The notes under the pieces: generated by a model
Told to the model about the DNA's origin: nothing
What the model saw: only the letters and a program-made list of their open reading frames with translations
The model's database searches: none
DNA from: Iodobacter sp025352645
GTDB taxonomy: Bacteria; Pseudomonadota; Gammaproteobacteria; Burkholderiales; Chitinibacteraceae
Direction: 5' to 3'
Assembly (NCBI RefSeq): GCF_033446605.1
Contig: NZ_JAWQUO010000025.1
Span: 1-64,000 of the forward strand
Length of the DNA stretch: 64,000 bases
Shown: positions 32,368 through 41,873 of the stretch, one piece after another
Layout: every line of letters begins with the position of its first letter
Position numbering within the stretch: the first letter of the stretch is position 1
Made by a program: the position numbers and the translations under genes

Positions 32368-33363
32368 TCAGCTGCGCTGATGCAGGCTAGCCGGTACCCA
32401 TATCGAATCCACAGCCTTGCCCTGCATCAGTTTCAATACGCGGGATAAGCTTTCGCTGGCGAGCAGCTGGCTGTCTTGCACCACGGATTGAATGCCCCAA
32501 GGTAAGCAGTTCAGCAGGTTATGATCGTCAAAGGTCATTAAATGCTTAGGCATGCCATTTTGTTTTTCGTTGATATAGGCCAGTGCGCCTTCTAGCAAGG
32601 TGAGCGAGCCGGTAAACAGGCTGTCTGGATAATGCCCTAGTTTTTCATAGCACTCGGCCATCATGCTGTAGCCCGATGGGCGCAGGTAATCTCGCTGCCA
32701 AACCCAGTGTTCCTGTTCTGCTACGCCGCTGAGCTCTAGACCTTTTCGATAGCCTGCAAGGCGGTCTTGGCTGGGGGATAAATCGGCTTGGCCGCCAAAA
32801 TACACCACCTCTTGGCTGCCATTGGCGATGGTGTGCACCACTAAGGAGGTGACCGCATCAATGGCGTCGGTCACCACAAAGGGAATGGGGCAGTCTTTAA
32901 TATGGCGGTCTACAAACACCAGTGGTAGGCGCAAAGACCATTTTAAATACTGCGTGGCATCGCTGCTGCAGGGCACCACAATCAGCCCGTCTACTTGGCG
33001 GGTGAGCAGATGCTCGATGCCTGCAGTTTCCATGCTGGCTTGCTCATTACTACTCATTACCAGTAATTGATAGCCTGCCTCACGGCAAAGCGGCTCTAAA
33101 GCTTGCGCAAGGCTGGCGTGGGCAAAGTTGCTTAGCTCCGGCACCAGTAAACCTAAGGTGCCACTTTTGCGTGAGCGCAGTGTTTTGGCCGATTGGGATG
33201 GTTGAAAATGATGCTCGCGCGCGATGGCAAGCACGCGCTCTTTAGTAGATTCGGCGATGCGATATTCGGCAGAGCGGCCGTTTAGCACTAGGCTAGCCGT
33301 GGTTTTGGATACATTGGCCAGACGGGCAATGTCATCCATAGTTAGGCGAATAAATTGACTCAC
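32368..33363 (-). CDS. LacI-family regulator, Cra/FruR-like
   Basis: A 331-residue regulator. The HTH (TMDDIARLANVSKTTASLVLNG) is followed by the Cra-type extension (EYRIAESTKERVLAIAREHHFQPSQSAKTLRS, in segments) and a periplasmic-binding-type sensor with GLLVPELSNF, IEHLLTRQVDGLIVV and LMTFDDHNLL. The block order matches E. coli Cra/FruR, which senses fructose 1-phosphate and controls carbon flow. There is no fru operon beside it. It might also control the rbs operon, but nothing in the sequence shows this. Confidence 0.85.
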   Translation of the reverse strand: MSQFIRLTMDDIARLANVSKTTASLVLNGRSAEYRIAESTKERVLAIAREHHFQPSQSAKTLRSRKSGTLGLLVPELSNFAHASLAQALEPLCREAGYQLLVMSSNEQASMETAGIEHLLTRQVDGLIVVPCSSDATQYLKWSLRLPLVFVDRHIKDCPIPFVVTDAIDAVTSLVVHTIANGSQEVVYFGGQADLSPSQDRLAGYRKGLELSGVAEQEHWVWQRDYLRPSGYSMMAECYEKLGHYPDSLFTGSLTLLEGALAYINEKQNGMPKHLMTFDDHNLLNCLPWGIQSVVQDSQLLASESLSRVLKLMQGKAVDSIWVPASLHQRS

Positions 33364-33433
33364 GATGACTCAGTTCTTCATACACATTCAAGCGGCAAGG
33401 TTACCACGACCGTTTGAATTGTATATTTGTGAT

Positions 33434-34078
33434 TTAAGGGAAAATTAAGCAATCGTTGCCCGCTTGCCAAGCAGGAAATTTTTGCATGCAGTGCGAAAAT
33501 TCGGTACTGCTACAGAAAAAATCTAGCCACTGCTTTAACTTAGGATAAGGGGCCGAGTCAAACCATTTTGGATCAACGCTAGAAAATTGGCGCACAAATG
33601 GAAAAATCGCCAGATCTGCTAAGCAGATTTGATTGAGTCGCAAAAATGTAGTTTGTTCCAAGCATTGCTCTAAATGCTGCAAAAAGAGCTCGCCTTGGGT
33701 GCGATAATATTCTTGGCTGTGATCTAGATAGCGATCAGCGTATTTATATTGATCTAAATGCAATTTAAAAACGTGATCATTGTGAGTAATGAGTTCGCGG
33801 ATAGATATTTGTAGCGCTGGGGTTTTTAGACAAAGGTAATCGAGCGGATCGTGTTGATTTAATGCCCAAAGCATAATCTCAAGGCTTTGTTCAATAATTT
33901 GCTGATTGCCTAGCACTAAAACAGGCACCGTGCCTTTGGGGGAAGCGAGCAGCATTTCAGCGGGTTTATTTCGCAGCACAATTTCGCGCAATTCAACGGC
34001 GATGCCGCTGTATTGAATCGCCATTCTGGCCCGCATGGCATAAGGGCAGCGGCGGAAGGAGTAAAGGATGGGGAGCAT
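33434..34078 (-). CDS. Glutathione S-transferase family protein
   Basis: A 214-residue protein with N-terminal thioredoxin-like domain (LPILYSFRRCPYAMRARMAI, VPVLVLGNQQIIEQSLEI) and all-helical C-terminal domain. The SFRRCPYAMRAR segment is typical of a bacterial GST group with a Cys in the active-site helix (Omega/Beta-like). I start at ATG 34078; the TTG six bases upstream is less likely. The substrate is unknown. It is monocistronic between the regulator and yjdM. Confidence 0.85.
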   Translation of the reverse strand: MLPILYSFRRCPYAMRARMAIQYSGIAVELREIVLRNKPAEMLLASPKGTVPVLVLGNQQIIEQSLEIMLWALNQHDPLDYLCLKTPALQISIRELITHNDHVFKLHLDQYKYADRYLDHSQEYYRTQGELFLQHLEQCLEQTTFLRLNQICLADLAIFPFVRQFSSVDPKWFDSAPYPKLKQWLDFFCSSTEFSHCMQKFPAWQAGNDCLIFP

Positions 34079-34216
34079 GATCAATAAAGTAAATGGCTTA
34101 AGCGAATGATACGCCTTATTGATTGCTCCACGAGTGCGACTGGCTAGACGAGTCTTGCTCTTGCTTTATCTAGTAGAGTAGATCGGTTCAAACTGAGTAA
34201 GCTATGATTTTTGATA

Positions 34217-34247
34217 GGGTGAAGCCCGATCGTATCGGCTTTCACCC
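34217..34247. terminator. Hairpin downstream of yjdM
   Basis: GGGTGAAGCC and GGCTTTCACCC pair around a ten-base loop just past the yjdM stop. The arms resemble the GGGTGAAGCCCGCG palindromes seen inside the MITEs, so this may be a repeat remnant used as terminator. Confidence 0.5.
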
Positions 34248-34253
34248 AAACCC

Positions 34254-34592
34254 TTAGGCTTTCTTTAAGAAGCACGCTTTTAGCATAAAGTTGCCTGCAT
34301 CCATCCGGCAATCTACTTCATGATCGCCACCAGAAACCAAGCGAATACTCTTCACCTTAGAGCCTTGCTTCAGCACAGTAGACGTGCCTTTTACTTTTAA
34401 ATCTTTAATGAGTACCACCGCATCGCCATCAACCAGCACTGTGCCGTTAGCGTCTTTGATGAGCACATCATCGCTCTCGTCGCTGGCGGCTGCTTGAGGC
34501 CATTCAAAACCACAGTCGGCGCAGATATAGTTTTCTGCATCTGGGTAAGTGTTTTCTAAAGTGCACTGTGGGCAAGCGGGGATATTAGACAT
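34254..34592 (-). CDS. yjdM: YjdM/PhnA zinc-ribbon protein
   Basis: A 112-residue protein with an N-terminal zinc ribbon (CPQC at 8-11 and CADC near 24-27) and a C-terminal KOW-like PhnA domain (VLIKDLKVKGTSTVLKQGSKVKSIRLV, in segments). The family was once linked to phosphonate use, but there is no phn gene here and its role is unsettled. It is full length and shows no oddity. Confidence 0.92.
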   Translation of the reverse strand: MSNIPACPQCTLENTYPDAENYICADCGFEWPQAAASDESDDVLIKDANGTVLVDGDAVVLIKDLKVKGTSTVLKQGSKVKSIRLVSGGDHEVDCRMDAGNFMLKACFLKKA

Positions 34593-35049
34593 GATTTTTT
34601 TTCTAGACGTTGATTTAGATCGGCTGGATTATACGCCGTTGCGTGCATGGCCTTTCTTCTTAGCTAAAAAGTACCCAAACCTGGGTTTTAGTCTGGATTT
34701 TGGTGGGCAATATGCAAATCGATATACATAAAGGAGCCGGCGAGCTGTAATCCTTCTATAAGAAAAAAAGAAACCGACTATAAAACGTAGCTGTGATGGC
34801 ATTAAATTTTAGGGATGCAGCAACAAGTTTTATAATTATGTAGTGCTTAGGCGCTGCTATGATTATGGCGGCGTATGATGTGATAAATATAAAAAGTGAT
34901 GTTAATTCAGTGGGTTGCTGTTGTTTTGGCCCTGTTAAGCCGCAAGTATGTGCACAGTAATCACTTTAATCCTTGCATCAATTGTTTTTTACAGGCATTA
35001 TTGAGTCAGTGAGCGTGTGCTCACAATGTTTAGTTCAAGGTAAAGAGCA
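34593..35049. other. Intergenic region with cold-shock 5' leader
   Basis: About 450 bases without a gene. The right part should be the leader of the cold-shock mRNA: GTGAGC-GTGT-GCTCAC (35009-35024) makes a small hairpin directly before the AAGG ribosome site at about 35038. The left part is AT-rich and featureless to me. Confidence 0.5.
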
Positions 35050-35253
35050 ATGGCAACTGGTACTGTAAAGTGGTTCAACGATGCAAAAGGCTTCGGCTTC
35101 ATCACTCCTGATCAAGGCGGCGAAGACTTGTTTGCCCACTTTTCTGCGATCACTTCAAGTGGCTTCAAGTCACTTCAAGAAGGTCAAAAAGTAAGCTTTG
35201 ATGTGACAACTGGCCAAAAAGGTCAGCAAGCATCGAACATCCAGCCGCAATAA
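35050..35253 (+). CDS. cspA: Cold-shock protein, CspA family
   Basis: A 67-residue single cold-shock domain. RNP1 (KGFGFITP, residues 14-21) and RNP2 (DLFAHFSAI, 27-35) are intact. It binds single-stranded RNA and melts structure during cold or growth shifts. It has a long leader and a strong terminator, so it is monocistronic. The exact csp paralogue cannot be told. Confidence 0.95.
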   Translation: MATGTVKWFNDAKGFGFITPDQGGEDLFAHFSAITSSGFKSLQEGQKVSFDVTTGQKGQQASNIQPQ

Positions 35254-35270
35254 TTTATTGCCGCTTAAGA

Positions 35271-35299
35271 AAAACCCCGGTTTTGCGCCGGGGTTTTTT
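35271..35299 (+). terminator. Terminator of the cold-shock gene
   Basis: AAAACCCCGG and CCGGGGTTTTTT pair around a seven-base loop, ending in six T, 17 bases past the stop. Confidence 0.92.
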
Positions 35300-35392
35300 A
35301 TTGCCTATAAAATCATACCTACTTGTATCTGCAGTTTGTGTGGCAGAGTTTGAAAATATTCAGCCGTAATAGCAATTAAGCTGGAGTACTTG

Positions 35393-35804
35393 TTACTTCG
35401 GATAAAGAATCATCTGCGTACAGCGAAACAACGCGATGGTTTTTCTCGTTTCTTGATGGCTAACTACCGCATCCAAAACTTGGGTGGTTTTACCCTGATG
35501 AGCCACTTTTGCGGTGCAGCTGACTATTCCAGCCCGCGCTGTGCCAAGGTGATTGGATTTAAGCTCGATGGTGGTAAATCCCGTTGCTCCTTCTGGTAAA
35601 TATGGCGATATAACCATAATCGGTGCAGCTATCAGCCAAGCTGATCACGCTGCCCGTATGTAAATAGCCATTTGGAGGCAGTAAGCTTTTTTGAACTGGC
35701 ATTACCACGCTGACCTCGCCTCTATATAACTCTGTAATCACAATCCCAAGATGCCCAGGTAGATACTCAGCGCCAAATTGATTGGCATCGTCTTTATCAA
35801 GCAT
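35393..35804 (-). pseudogene. PaaI-type hotdog thioesterase disrupted by a +1 frameshift
   Basis: Two overlapping minus-strand frames together make one protein of about 137 residues. The first (35559-35804) carries GHLGIVITELYRGEV, LLPPNGYLHTGSVISLADSC; the second (35393-35617) continues LPEGATGFTTIELKSNHLGTA and DAVVSHQETRKTIALF. Family members read straight from SLADSC-YG through LPEGATGF, so one extra base around 35600-35612 explains the break. It may be a real inactivation or a sequence error. An IS1595-type MITE ends 29 bases upstream of the start codon and may have cut off its promoter, which would fit decay. Confidence 0.8.
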
Positions 35805-35832
35805 GAATGGCTTTCTTTGCTGCTTAATTGTT

Positions 35833-36001
35833 CCTGATTATGCCTCTTGCTCAATCTCATTATAAATATCGTAGGGCGGGTGAAGCCCGCGTATTTCTTC
35901 AGCATTGCTCGCGGGTTTCACCCGCCACCAATTCCAAAACCAAGGCAAGCACTCAAGAAATTCATCTACACAGAGTCCATTGAGCAAGAGGCATAATCAG
36001 G
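35833..36001. mobile_element. IS1595-type MITE (169 bp) with exact 8-bp duplication
   Basis: The ends CCTGATTATGCCTCTTGCTC and GAGCAAGAGGCATAATCAGG are perfect inverted repeats. Exact TAATTGTT copies flank it (35825-35832 and 36002-36009). Inside is a second palindrome, GTAGGGCGGGTGAAGCCCGC and its complement (35870-35927). Confidence 0.9.
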
Positions 36002-36173
36002 TAATTGTTTAATTCCACTGAACACTCAGCAATAGTCCCAATGCTTTACTTAATGGCTTGATATTGTCTTGTTAATTAGCATGCTTCGATACTCTTTTCT
36101 AAAAAAAATGAGGCTGTAGAATAAAGTTTAGCATGAGGAGATTACACCCTAATTTGCACTTTATCTTTGGCAT

Positions 36174-36208
36174 AAAAAAACCCAAGCAATGAAGCTTGGG
36201 TTTTTTTA
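36174..36208 (-). terminator. Terminator of the met operon
   Basis: AAACCCAAGC and GCTTGGGTTT pair around AATGAA with A and T runs on both sides, 15 bases past the metQ stop. Confidence 0.88.
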
Positions 36209-36222
36209 TGCAATATAAAATA

Positions 36223-36996
36223 TTAAAACGCTGGAACAATGGCGCCTTTGTATTTTTCAAGGATAAAGGCTTTAACCGCTGGGCTATTCAGTGCAGCAAT
36301 TAATTTTTTAATTGCTGGGCTGTTGGCGTTGTCAGCACGGGTAGCAATGATATTCGCGTAAGGGGATTGTGCACCTTCGATGGCGAGTGCGTCTTTGCTT
36401 GGGTTGAGGTTGGCAGCAAGGGCGTAATTGGTGTTGATCAGGGCGAGATCAACTTGGGTGAGTACGCGTGGTAGGGTGGCGGCTTCTAATTCGTGGAACT
36501 TCAATTTCTTGCTGTTTTCTACAATATCACGGCTTGTTGCAAGGATGTTTTTGCTGTCTTTTAGTTTAATCAAGCCGGCTTTTTCTAGCAGCAGTAATGC
36601 ACGGCCACCATTGGTGGCATCGTTAGGAATCGCTACAGTCGCACCATCAGCCAGCTCTTTAAGGGATTTTACTTTTGTTGAATAAGCACCAAATGGCTCT
36701 ACGTGTACATTGGCCACGCTTTGCAGATTAGCGCCCTTGCCTTTGTTAAATTCGTCTAAATATGGCTTGTGTTGAAAGAAATTAGCGTCGAGACGCTTTT
36801 CTAATAATTGCACATTAGGCTGCACGTAATCGGTAAACACTTTAATTTTAAGCAGTACACCATCTTTAGCCAGCTGTGGCTTTACAAATTCTAGTAGCTC
36901 GGCGTGAGGAACTGCCGTTGCACCGATGGTAAGCGTGTCAGCTGCATATGCATTTAAAGCCAGTGTTGCGGTAAGGAGAGCGAGTATCTTTTTCAT
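36223..36996 (-). CDS. metQ: Methionine ABC transporter substrate-binding protein MetQ
   Basis: A 257-residue NlpA/MetQ-type binding protein. Motifs are IGATAVPHAELLEFVKP, LEKRLDANFFQHKPYLDEF, VEPFGAYSTKVKSL, VAIPNDATNGGRALLLLEKAGLI (in parts) and ALINTNYA. It delivers methionine to MetNI. The signal peptide ends LNAYA|ADT and has no lipobox Cys, so unlike most MetQ it should be soluble in the periplasm. It is last of the minus-strand metNIQ operon. Confidence 0.93.
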   Translation of the reverse strand: MKKILALLTATLALNAYAADTLTIGATAVPHAELLEFVKPQLAKDGVLLKIKVFTDYVQPNVQLLEKRLDANFFQHKPYLDEFNKGKGANLQSVANVHVEPFGAYSTKVKSLKELADGATVAIPNDATNGGRALLLLEKAGLIKLKDSKNILATSRDIVENSKKLKFHELEAATLPRVLTQVDLALINTNYALAANLNPSKDALAIEGAQSPYANIIATRADNANSPAIKKLIAALNSPAVKAFILEKYKGAIVPAF

Positions 36997-37101
36997 AAAG
37001 ATGATTCCCTTGAGAGTTGAGTGTGCTTGCTAAAAATGGCTTATGACCGGTTGAGTGTGCTTTGTATATAAGATCAGCACTCCACAGCACGCAGCCAAAG
37101 T

Positions 37102-37776
37102 TTATTTACGGCTAAAGTGGCTGACTAAACGATCGCCAATCATTTGTAATATCTGCACCAAGATCAGCAGTAATACAACGGTAACCACCATGACATCAGT
37201 TTGAAAGCGCTGATAACCAAATCTAATCGCCAAATCGCCAAGTCCACCGCCGCCAATAACGCCTGACATGGCGGCATAGGATACCAGCGTGATTGCGGTA
37301 ACCGTCATGGCGGCTAATAATCCTGGCAATGCTTCTGGCAGTAGCGCACCAAAAACAATTTGCCGTGTATTGGCACCCATGGCTTGGGTGGCTTCGATAA
37401 TGCCTTTGTCTACTTCGCGTAGTGCTGTTTCAACTAAGCGGGCAAAAAATGGTGTTGCGCCTACTACCAGTGGTGGAATCGCCCCTGCTACGCCGAGCGA
37501 TGTGCCTGCAATCAGCACCGTAAACGGAATCATGATAATCAGTAAGATCACAAATGGCACAGAGCGTAATATGTTTACTAAAAAGGACAATATGCCGTAA
37601 ATCACCGGCTGATCGAGCAATTGGCGTTTGCCGGTTAAAAATAGCAAGATGCCTAGTGGCAGGCCCAGCACCAAGGTGAACACCAAGGAGCCAAGCAGCA
37701 TCAGTAAGGTATCTTGCCCAGCCAGCCAGATCTCTGCCCAATCGATATTGGCTGTGAGTTGATTTAAAAGTTCCAT
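37102..37776 (-). CDS. metI: Methionine ABC transporter permease MetI
   Basis: A 224-residue BPD_transp_1 permease with five to six helices and the EAA loop (EATQAMGANTRQIVFGALLPEALPG, in parts). It forms the methionine channel with MetN. The start ATG overlaps the metN stop by one base (TAATG), so translation is coupled. The 105-base gap to metQ holds no gene. Confidence 0.95.
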   Translation of the reverse strand: MELLNQLTANIDWAEIWLAGQDTLLMLLGSLVFTLVLGLPLGILLFLTGKRQLLDQPVIYGILSFLVNILRSVPFVILLIIMIPFTVLIAGTSLGVAGAIPPLVVGATPFFARLVETALREVDKGIIEATQAMGANTRQIVFGALLPEALPGLLAAMTVTAITLVSYAAMSGVIGGGGLGDLAIRFGYQRFQTDVMVVTVVLLLILVQILQMIGDRLVSHFSRK

Positions 37777-38783
37777 TAACGTAATACCTCTACATCGATT
37801 CCTTCAGCGGCAAAACGCGCTAAGGCGGCGTCGATATCATCGCCACTCAGGGCAATGGTTAGCTGGCCGCAAGGTGTGTCTTTAATCCGTTCGATACGGC
37901 CGGCTAAAATACTAAAATCAACCGCGCAATCACGTGCTACCGATCCCAAAATGGGCTGATAGGTTGATTCGCCAATAAAAGTTAAGCGAACTACTTTGCC
38001 GCTGACATGCGCATAGTCGTCAAATTGCTTATTTTCATCGATATGCTCTGCTTCAAATACAAAGCGGCGCGTGGTGGGGTGCTTGGGATGTAGAAAGACT
38101 TGCGTGACTTCGCCTTCTTCCACAATAGCTCCGCCATCAATAACAGCCACGCGATCACAAATGCTGCGAATCACGTCCATTTCATGGGTGATCAAGACAA
38201 TAGTCAGGCCCAGTTGACGATTAATATCCAGCAGTAATTGCAAAACCGATTGGGTGGTTTGTGGGTCAAGTGCGCTGGTGGCTTCGTCGCAAAGCAATAC
38301 TTTGGGGCGATTAGCCAAGGCGCGTGCAATGCCGACGCGCTGTTTTTGCCCGCCAGATAGTTGAGCTGGATATTTATCTTTGTGCTCAGTGAGGCCAACT
38401 AGTGCGAGTAATTCATCGACACGTTTACTGATCTCGGCCTTGCTAAGTTTGCCAGCAATTTTTAAGGGGAAGGCGACATTATCACCAATGGTTTTGGAGC
38501 CCAGCAAATTAAAGTGCTGAAAAATCATCCCAACTTGTTGGCGTAAGCCACGTAGCCCAGTGGTGCTTAGCTGGGTAACATCGTCACCGTCTAGTACAAT
38601 GCGGCCACCCGTTGGGCGTTCTAATAGATTGATAAGCCGAATCAGCGTGGATTTACCCGCGCCTGAATGGCCAATAATGCCAAATACGGTTCCGGCAGTA
38701 ATCGATAAAGACACACCAGCAAGTGCTGGAATATCGCGGCCATCGACCCGATACGCCTTGCTGACGTTTTCAAGTTTAATCAC
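37776..38783 (-). CDS. metN: Methionine ABC transporter ATPase MetN
   Basis: A 335-residue ATPase: Walker A GHSGAGKST, signature LSGGQKQRVGIARAL, Walker B VLLCDEATSALD and switch His in VLITHEMDVI. The C-terminal NIL/ACT-like domain (about 260-335) binds methionine and gives feedback inhibition. It is first gene of metNIQ. I saw no SAM riboswitch in the 311-base upstream region. Confidence 0.95.
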   Translation of the reverse strand: MIKLENVSKAYRVDGRDIPALAGVSLSITAGTVFGIIGHSGAGKSTLIRLINLLERPTGGRIVLDGDDVTQLSTTGLRGLRQQVGMIFQHFNLLGSKTIGDNVAFPLKIAGKLSKAEISKRVDELLALVGLTEHKDKYPAQLSGGQKQRVGIARALANRPKVLLCDEATSALDPQTTQSVLQLLLDINRQLGLTIVLITHEMDVIRSICDRVAVIDGGAIVEEGEVTQVFLHPKHPTTRRFVFEAEHIDENKQFDDYAHVSGKVVRLTFIGESTYQPILGSVARDCAVDFSILAGRIERIKDTPCGQLTIALSGDDIDAALARFAAEGIDVEVLR

Positions 38784-39095
38784 GGTAGTGCAAACCTTGT
38801 GGGCTTGATTTAAAAAAAGCGGGTAAATCCCACAGAGTAATTCAGGATTGTATAGCCCTTACATATAATCCTAAAATCTTTTATGCCATAAACTAAGCTC
38901 TATAAAGCATAAAACGGCCAAGCAGAACGCTGCCGAGCCGTTTTAATATAGAGATATAGCTCTTTATGCCAGCTGCGTTGAATTATTTAATCCGCATAAG
39001 GCAATTGATAAATCAATTTTATGTAAGGATTATACCTGTTTCTGCTCTGCTTAGCCGCCATTGCGTTGGAGACTTGCCGCCGCTAAGTCATCTAT
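38784..39095. other. Intergenic region with bidirectional terminator
   Basis: AAAACGGC (38911-38918) and GCCGTTTT (38937-38944) form a stem with A and T runs on both sides; it would stop the kinase transcript from the right. The met promoter should lie in 38790-38905. Nothing else was recognised. Confidence 0.6.
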
Positions 39096-41873
39096 TTATT
39101 TTAGAAGTTGTTGCCGCCATGCTTGGAGCGCAATAAAGGCCGCTTGAGTACAGGCTATGGCTTGAATATGTAATTGTTGATTATCAGGCTGGCTTTCTAA
39201 TCGGCCAAGGCTAGTACTGAGCTGATGCGCGCCAATTTGCCCTGCAATTCCCCTCGCGCTGTGTGCATGACGGCTCTTGTTCTCTAGATTACTTTCTGCT
39301 GGTATTGCCTCTAATAGTTGGCTAATTCTATCTAAACCTTTTTGTGCCATATTTACACATTTTTCTAATGAGTAAGCGAGCGCTTGGCAGGCCGCCTCTA
39401 AATCAAGGATTTCTTGTTCCGCTGTTGGTGGAGTAGGCAGTCTGGCTTGATTTTGTAGGGCGGCAAACAGTGTTTCTCGATGAAAAGGTTTTTCTATCCA
39501 TTGGTCTATCCCTGCTGCCTGCAGCGTATCGGCTTGAGGGGAATGCCCCGCACTAAGTAGTAATACTTGGCCTTTAAATCCTAGTGCCCTCAGGCTGCGT
39601 GAGACTTGCATACCATTCAGAAGCGGCATATGGTAATCCAACAATACGGTAGCAATAGAGCTATCGCAGCGCCATGCATTCAGTGCCGATAATCCATCTT
39701 CAACGGCCGTTACTTTTGCCCCAGTACTGATCAGTAGATCATTCAGCAGCTCGCGGTTAATGGCTTGATCTTCGGCAATTAAAATATGCTGACCATCTAG
39801 CCGTATTTTATTGGGAATTGCTAAGGTGGCTTGACAGCTTGAAACGGGCTTGATTTTAACGGGTACACAGAGGGTAAAGATTGCGCCTTGCCCTAGCGTA
39901 CTTTCTACATGCAAATTGCCCCCCATTAGTAAGGCAAAATCTTTACTAATGGATAGGCCAAGCCCTGCGCCGCCGGCGCGTTTACCTTGTAGAGTTTGCT
40001 CAAAGGGGGCAAATATTTTTTTGCAATCGGCATCTGCAATTCCAGGGCCGGTATCACTGACTTCTGCAATCAGCCAATATTTTTCTTCGATTTGTTGCAA
40101 GCTAATATTTAATCGCACCAAGCCTGCTTCGGTAAATTTAATGGCATTACCTAATAGATTGACAAGTATTTGTCTGAGTTTTCCGGCATCTAATAACAAT
40201 TCTCCTTGCACATCAGAATGTACCTCGAGTGCAATATGTTTAACTTTGGCTTGTTCATCAAATAGGGCATTAAGTTGGCGAGTTAATATCTCAATTGAGA
40301 TAGGGCTTTCATCTAATTCGGCTAAGCCAACCTCTAAGCGGCTTACATTAAGTACATTACCAATCAGGCTTAATAAATAATCACCGCTATCTGCAATACG
40401 CGCTAGGCTTTGCATTTGTAGGGGGTTTAAAGATTCATCATGCTTTAATCGATCTACGTAGCCCAAAATAGAGGTGAGTGGGGTACGAATCTCATGGCTT
40501 ACATGGGCTAAGAAATTGCCCTTAGCTAAGCTGGCCGCCTCGGCATCACGCCTTGCTAAATCAAGTTCGTAAGTGCGTTGCATTACCAGTGCCTCTAGCT
40601 CTGAAGCTTCTTTTTCGAGTTGCTGGCGGTATACCATTTCTAGGTGTTCTTTTTGCCGATTAATTTCGGCAACGCGCAGTGCCATAGCGGCACTAAATAA
40701 TAAAATCTCAATCACAATTCCTACCGAATTAAATCGGTAAGTGAGTGGGGTGTGGTCGATCACCCCAGTGCCACGTAAACCCCAGGTAACGGTGATTGAA
40801 ACCGCATAAATAGCCCAAGCTAAGGCAAATAATTTTGCTCCAGAAACGCCATATCGCACCGCATAGAGGCTAGCTACAATATTAAGCATAAAGCCCACGC
40901 CGCCAATTTCTAAAACCAATAATGTAAATTGGGTGAAACCTAATAAAGCGCTGAATGCGCTTATTGCGCCACAGCCGATAATTCCTTTTAAGGCGATATC
41001 TAGCTTAGGGGTGATTTGCGCGGTTTTTAAATATTGCCGAGCAAATTGTGCTGCGCAAATATAATAAAGCCCGCTTAATACATATAAAAGCGTTAGGCTA
41101 TATTGGCCTTGCCATAAAAATAAGGGCAGCACGCCTATGGCACTTAAGTGAGCAAGGGTAAGGGTTAAGAGATTTAAGCCATAAAATAAAAAGGTTTTAT
41201 CTTTTGAGGCAAAAAAAACCGCCAGTGCGGCAAACGCTACCAAAAGCATAATCCCTGCCATACCGCCCCAGAGCAGCATTTCTTCATTATTCGCGTGGAT
41301 AAAATTTTGCTCACCCCAAATTCGCACATCAGAAATAATGGGGCCGGCCATGTCTTCTTGGTCGCTATAAATCACGCGCATTAATACTTCGACTTGGGTA
41401 TGGGCGGGGATTTTTTGTAAAAATACGGGCCTAATTGTGGCTAATGGGCGGCTTTCAGCACTTTGAGCCGCGTGAAAATGCTGTACTTGCCAGCTTTCCC
41501 CTGCAGAGCGGGTATAGAGGCTGACGCTAGCAATTTGTGCTTCGGTATATTCCACATAATTGACAATGTCGGCTGAGCTGGGATTATTTAGCACAAAGGA
41601 AAACCACACGGCATTCCTTGAATAGCCTAGCGAATGCCGCGCGCTTTTTTGCGCTTGAAAACGGCCTAAATCGCGCTGCACTGTTACTTCATTTACGCTC
41701 ATTTTGCGGCTTGGATCTTGCCAAATTTTTAGCTCTTGCTCGAGTTGTACGCCTGGTAATTGACTATTGATGGTAAGTGCATGGCTAGGGCAAGCTATTA
41801 GCAAGCCAAAGCAAAAAACCAATTTGCTTAGCGATAAAATGGAGGAAAAATATTGGAGTGTCAGAGTAGGCAC
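39096..41873 (-). CDS. Hybrid sensor kinase: 7TMR-DISM, HisKA, HATPase, REC, Hpt
   Basis: A 925-residue phosphorelay protein. A signal-like start leads to a periplasmic 7TMR-DISMED2 domain (about 45-185), seven helices (about 195-400), a coiled coil, then HisKA with His460 (HVSHEIRTPLTSIL), HATPase (NLLGNAIKFT, DTGPGI, GAGLGLSI), a receiver with Asp746 (VLLDYHMPLL) and a C-terminal Hpt with His871 (HAHSARGIAGQIG). All phosphorelay residues are kept. DISMED2 domains are thought to bind small ligands such as carbohydrates. No response regulator lies next to it, so the final target is elsewhere. Confidence 0.93.
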   Translation of the reverse strand: MPTLTLQYFSSILSLSKLVFCFGLLIACPSHALTINSQLPGVQLEQELKIWQDPSRKMSVNEVTVQRDLGRFQAQKSARHSLGYSRNAVWFSFVLNNPSSADIVNYVEYTEAQIASVSLYTRSAGESWQVQHFHAAQSAESRPLATIRPVFLQKIPAHTQVEVLMRVIYSDQEDMAGPIISDVRIWGEQNFIHANNEEMLLWGGMAGIMLLVAFAALAVFFASKDKTFLFYGLNLLTLTLAHLSAIGVLPLFLWQGQYSLTLLYVLSGLYYICAAQFARQYLKTAQITPKLDIALKGIIGCGAISAFSALLGFTQFTLLVLEIGGVGFMLNIVASLYAVRYGVSGAKLFALAWAIYAVSITVTWGLRGTGVIDHTPLTYRFNSVGIVIEILLFSAAMALRVAEINRQKEHLEMVYRQQLEKEASELEALVMQRTYELDLARRDAEAASLAKGNFLAHVSHEIRTPLTSILGYVDRLKHDESLNPLQMQSLARIADSGDYLLSLIGNVLNVSRLEVGLAELDESPISIEILTRQLNALFDEQAKVKHIALEVHSDVQGELLLDAGKLRQILVNLLGNAIKFTEAGLVRLNISLQQIEEKYWLIAEVSDTGPGIADADCKKIFAPFEQTLQGKRAGGAGLGLSISKDFALLMGGNLHVESTLGQGAIFTLCVPVKIKPVSSCQATLAIPNKIRLDGQHILIAEDQAINRELLNDLLISTGAKVTAVEDGLSALNAWRCDSSIATVLLDYHMPLLNGMQVSRSLRALGFKGQVLLLSAGHSPQADTLQAAGIDQWIEKPFHRETLFAALQNQARLPTPPTAEQEILDLEAACQALAYSLEKCVNMAQKGLDRISQLLEAIPAESNLENKSRHAHSARGIAGQIGAHQLSTSLGRLESQPDNQQLHIQAIACTQAAFIALQAWRQQLLK

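Noticed and set aside
32368..33363. LacI-family gene as the ribose repressor rbsR
   Set aside because: Its HTH extension and sensor blocks fit Cra/FruR better, and it is 20 kb from rbs.
35390..35599. Plus-strand ORF of 69 codons downstream of the cold-shock gene
   Set aside because: It is antisense to the thioesterase pseudogene, whose minus-strand reading matches a known family.
38784..39095. SAM riboswitch upstream of metN
   Set aside because: No recognisable conserved core was seen; the only strong stem is a bidirectional terminator nearer the kinase gene.
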